A stretch of 64,000 bases of DNA, from NCBI RefSeq assembly GCF_009650095.1, contig NZ_CP045915.1:4340001-4404000 (forward strand), in the 5' to 3' direction. Below are positions 63,648 through 64,000 of the stretch, piece by piece. This DNA comes from Gracilibacillus salitolerans. GTDB taxonomy: Bacteria > Bacillota > Bacilli > Bacillales > Amphibacillaceae. Position 1 is the stretch's first letter. Each line of letters starts with the position of its first letter. A program made the translations under genes and the position numbers. The notes beneath the pieces are model-generated. The model saw only the letters and a program-made list of their open reading frames with translations, was not told where the DNA came from and searched no databases.

Positions 63648-64000
63648 TTACCTCATATAATTTAAATATGCCTTCACCTTTAAAAATACATAATGTGCAA
63701 AATACCATAAGCTTTTTAAAAGGCCCAGCTGCTCGACTTGCCTGTAAACGATCCAATTTTGTTTCGCCATTCTGATTTTGTTACTTGAAATCGAATTACT
63801 TCTCACACGATACGCTGCCAGTACTTCATGTAAACCATAAGCTGTATAACCACGTCTTGTTAAATTAAGCCACAATGCGTAATCCTGTCGTGAACGAATG
63901 TTAGCCATGCGAATCTCAGGTATCTTCTCTCGATCCAGCATAACGGTTAAGCATCCTATCAGACAGCTTTTCAACAGTTGTTTATATGTTGTATTTTCTG
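63648..64000 (-). CDS. Glycosyltransferase family 2, C-terminal part (runs off the window)
   Basis: The frame is open to the window edge, so only the last 117 or so codons are visible and the true start is outside. The visible part has LKSCLIGCLTVMLDREK, RSRQDYALWLNLTRRGYTAYGL and LAAYRVRSNSISSNK, the acceptor-side end of GT2 enzymes that add hexoses or acetamido sugars to polysaccharide repeat units. It precedes the exporter permease gene by 24 bases and so belongs to the same operon. Confidence 0.85.
   Translation of the reverse strand, partial: ENTTYKQLLKSCLIGCLTVMLDREKIPEIRMANIRSRQDYALWLNLTRRGYTAYGLHEVLAAYRVRSNSISSNKIRMAKQNWIVYRQVEQLGLLKSLWYFAHYVFLKVKAYLNYMR

Overview
This window reads as a chromosomal segment of a low-G+C Bacillota, most likely a salt- or alkali-tolerant member of the Bacillaceae (Gracilibacillus/Halobacillus-like; an inference from protein style, not a match). 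Supporting signs are strong AGGAGG-type ribosome binding sites, sigma-A promoters, cre sites, and families typical of Bacillus relatives: YvrJ/DUF1659/DUF2922, DUF1540, YwqCDE, LCP, TagO, YdhK and a CYP102A with its TetR repressor. I saw no rRNA, tRNA, CRISPR array or intact insertion sequence.

Layout. 1-841 is decayed non-coding DNA. 842-7100 is an exopolysaccharide control module on the minus strand: chain-length/kinase adaptor, BY-kinase, a phosphatase-like paralog that has lost most metal ligands, an intact CpsB/YwqE phosphatase, GalU, and an EpsC/CapD dehydratase. Next to it a LuxR-type regulator with a degenerate receiver sits behind a c-di-GMP-I riboswitch and terminator (7855-8062). 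8447-12378 is a TetR-CYP102A fatty-acid monooxygenase pair with a palindromic operator inside the promoter. 12517-16643 holds small lipoproteins, a HIT protein, small membrane proteins, a YrvL-like protein and a NERD nuclease-like protein. 16652-17766 holds a 21-bp-periodic repeat array and a broken methyltransferase gene behind a leader terminator. 17840-26391 is a carbohydrate locus: ABC importer, YesMN-like two-component system, membrane-anchored sugar-binding sensor and secreted esterase, with cre-like sites. 26842-30221 is a copper/metal locus: multicopper oxidase remnant, CopB ATPase and YdhK-like lipoprotein. 30318-36179 is mixed housekeeping and small genes.

36279-64000 is dominated by cell-wall polymer functions: TagO, UDP-glucose dehydrogenase, an LCP ligase, two very large wall hydrolases built of 8 and 9 peptidoglycan-binding repeats, then a cluster of four paralogous CphA-like ATP-grasp ligases with acylphosphatase-like tails, an amino-acid permease, a TupA-like ATP-grasp protein, two large GT2+GT4 fusion glycosyltransferases, an ABC exporter whose two nucleotide-binding domains are fused in one chain, and a further glycosyltransferase running off the end.

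How they may work together (inference): GalU and Ugd supply UDP-glucose and UDP-glucuronate, TagO primes lipid carrier, the glycosyltransferases build a polymer, the ATP-grasp proteins attach amino acids, the Wzm/Wzt-like transporter exports it and the LCP protein ligates it to peptidoglycan. This would be a teichuronopeptide-like, amino-acid-decorated wall polymer, and it is the best candidate here for an undescribed system.
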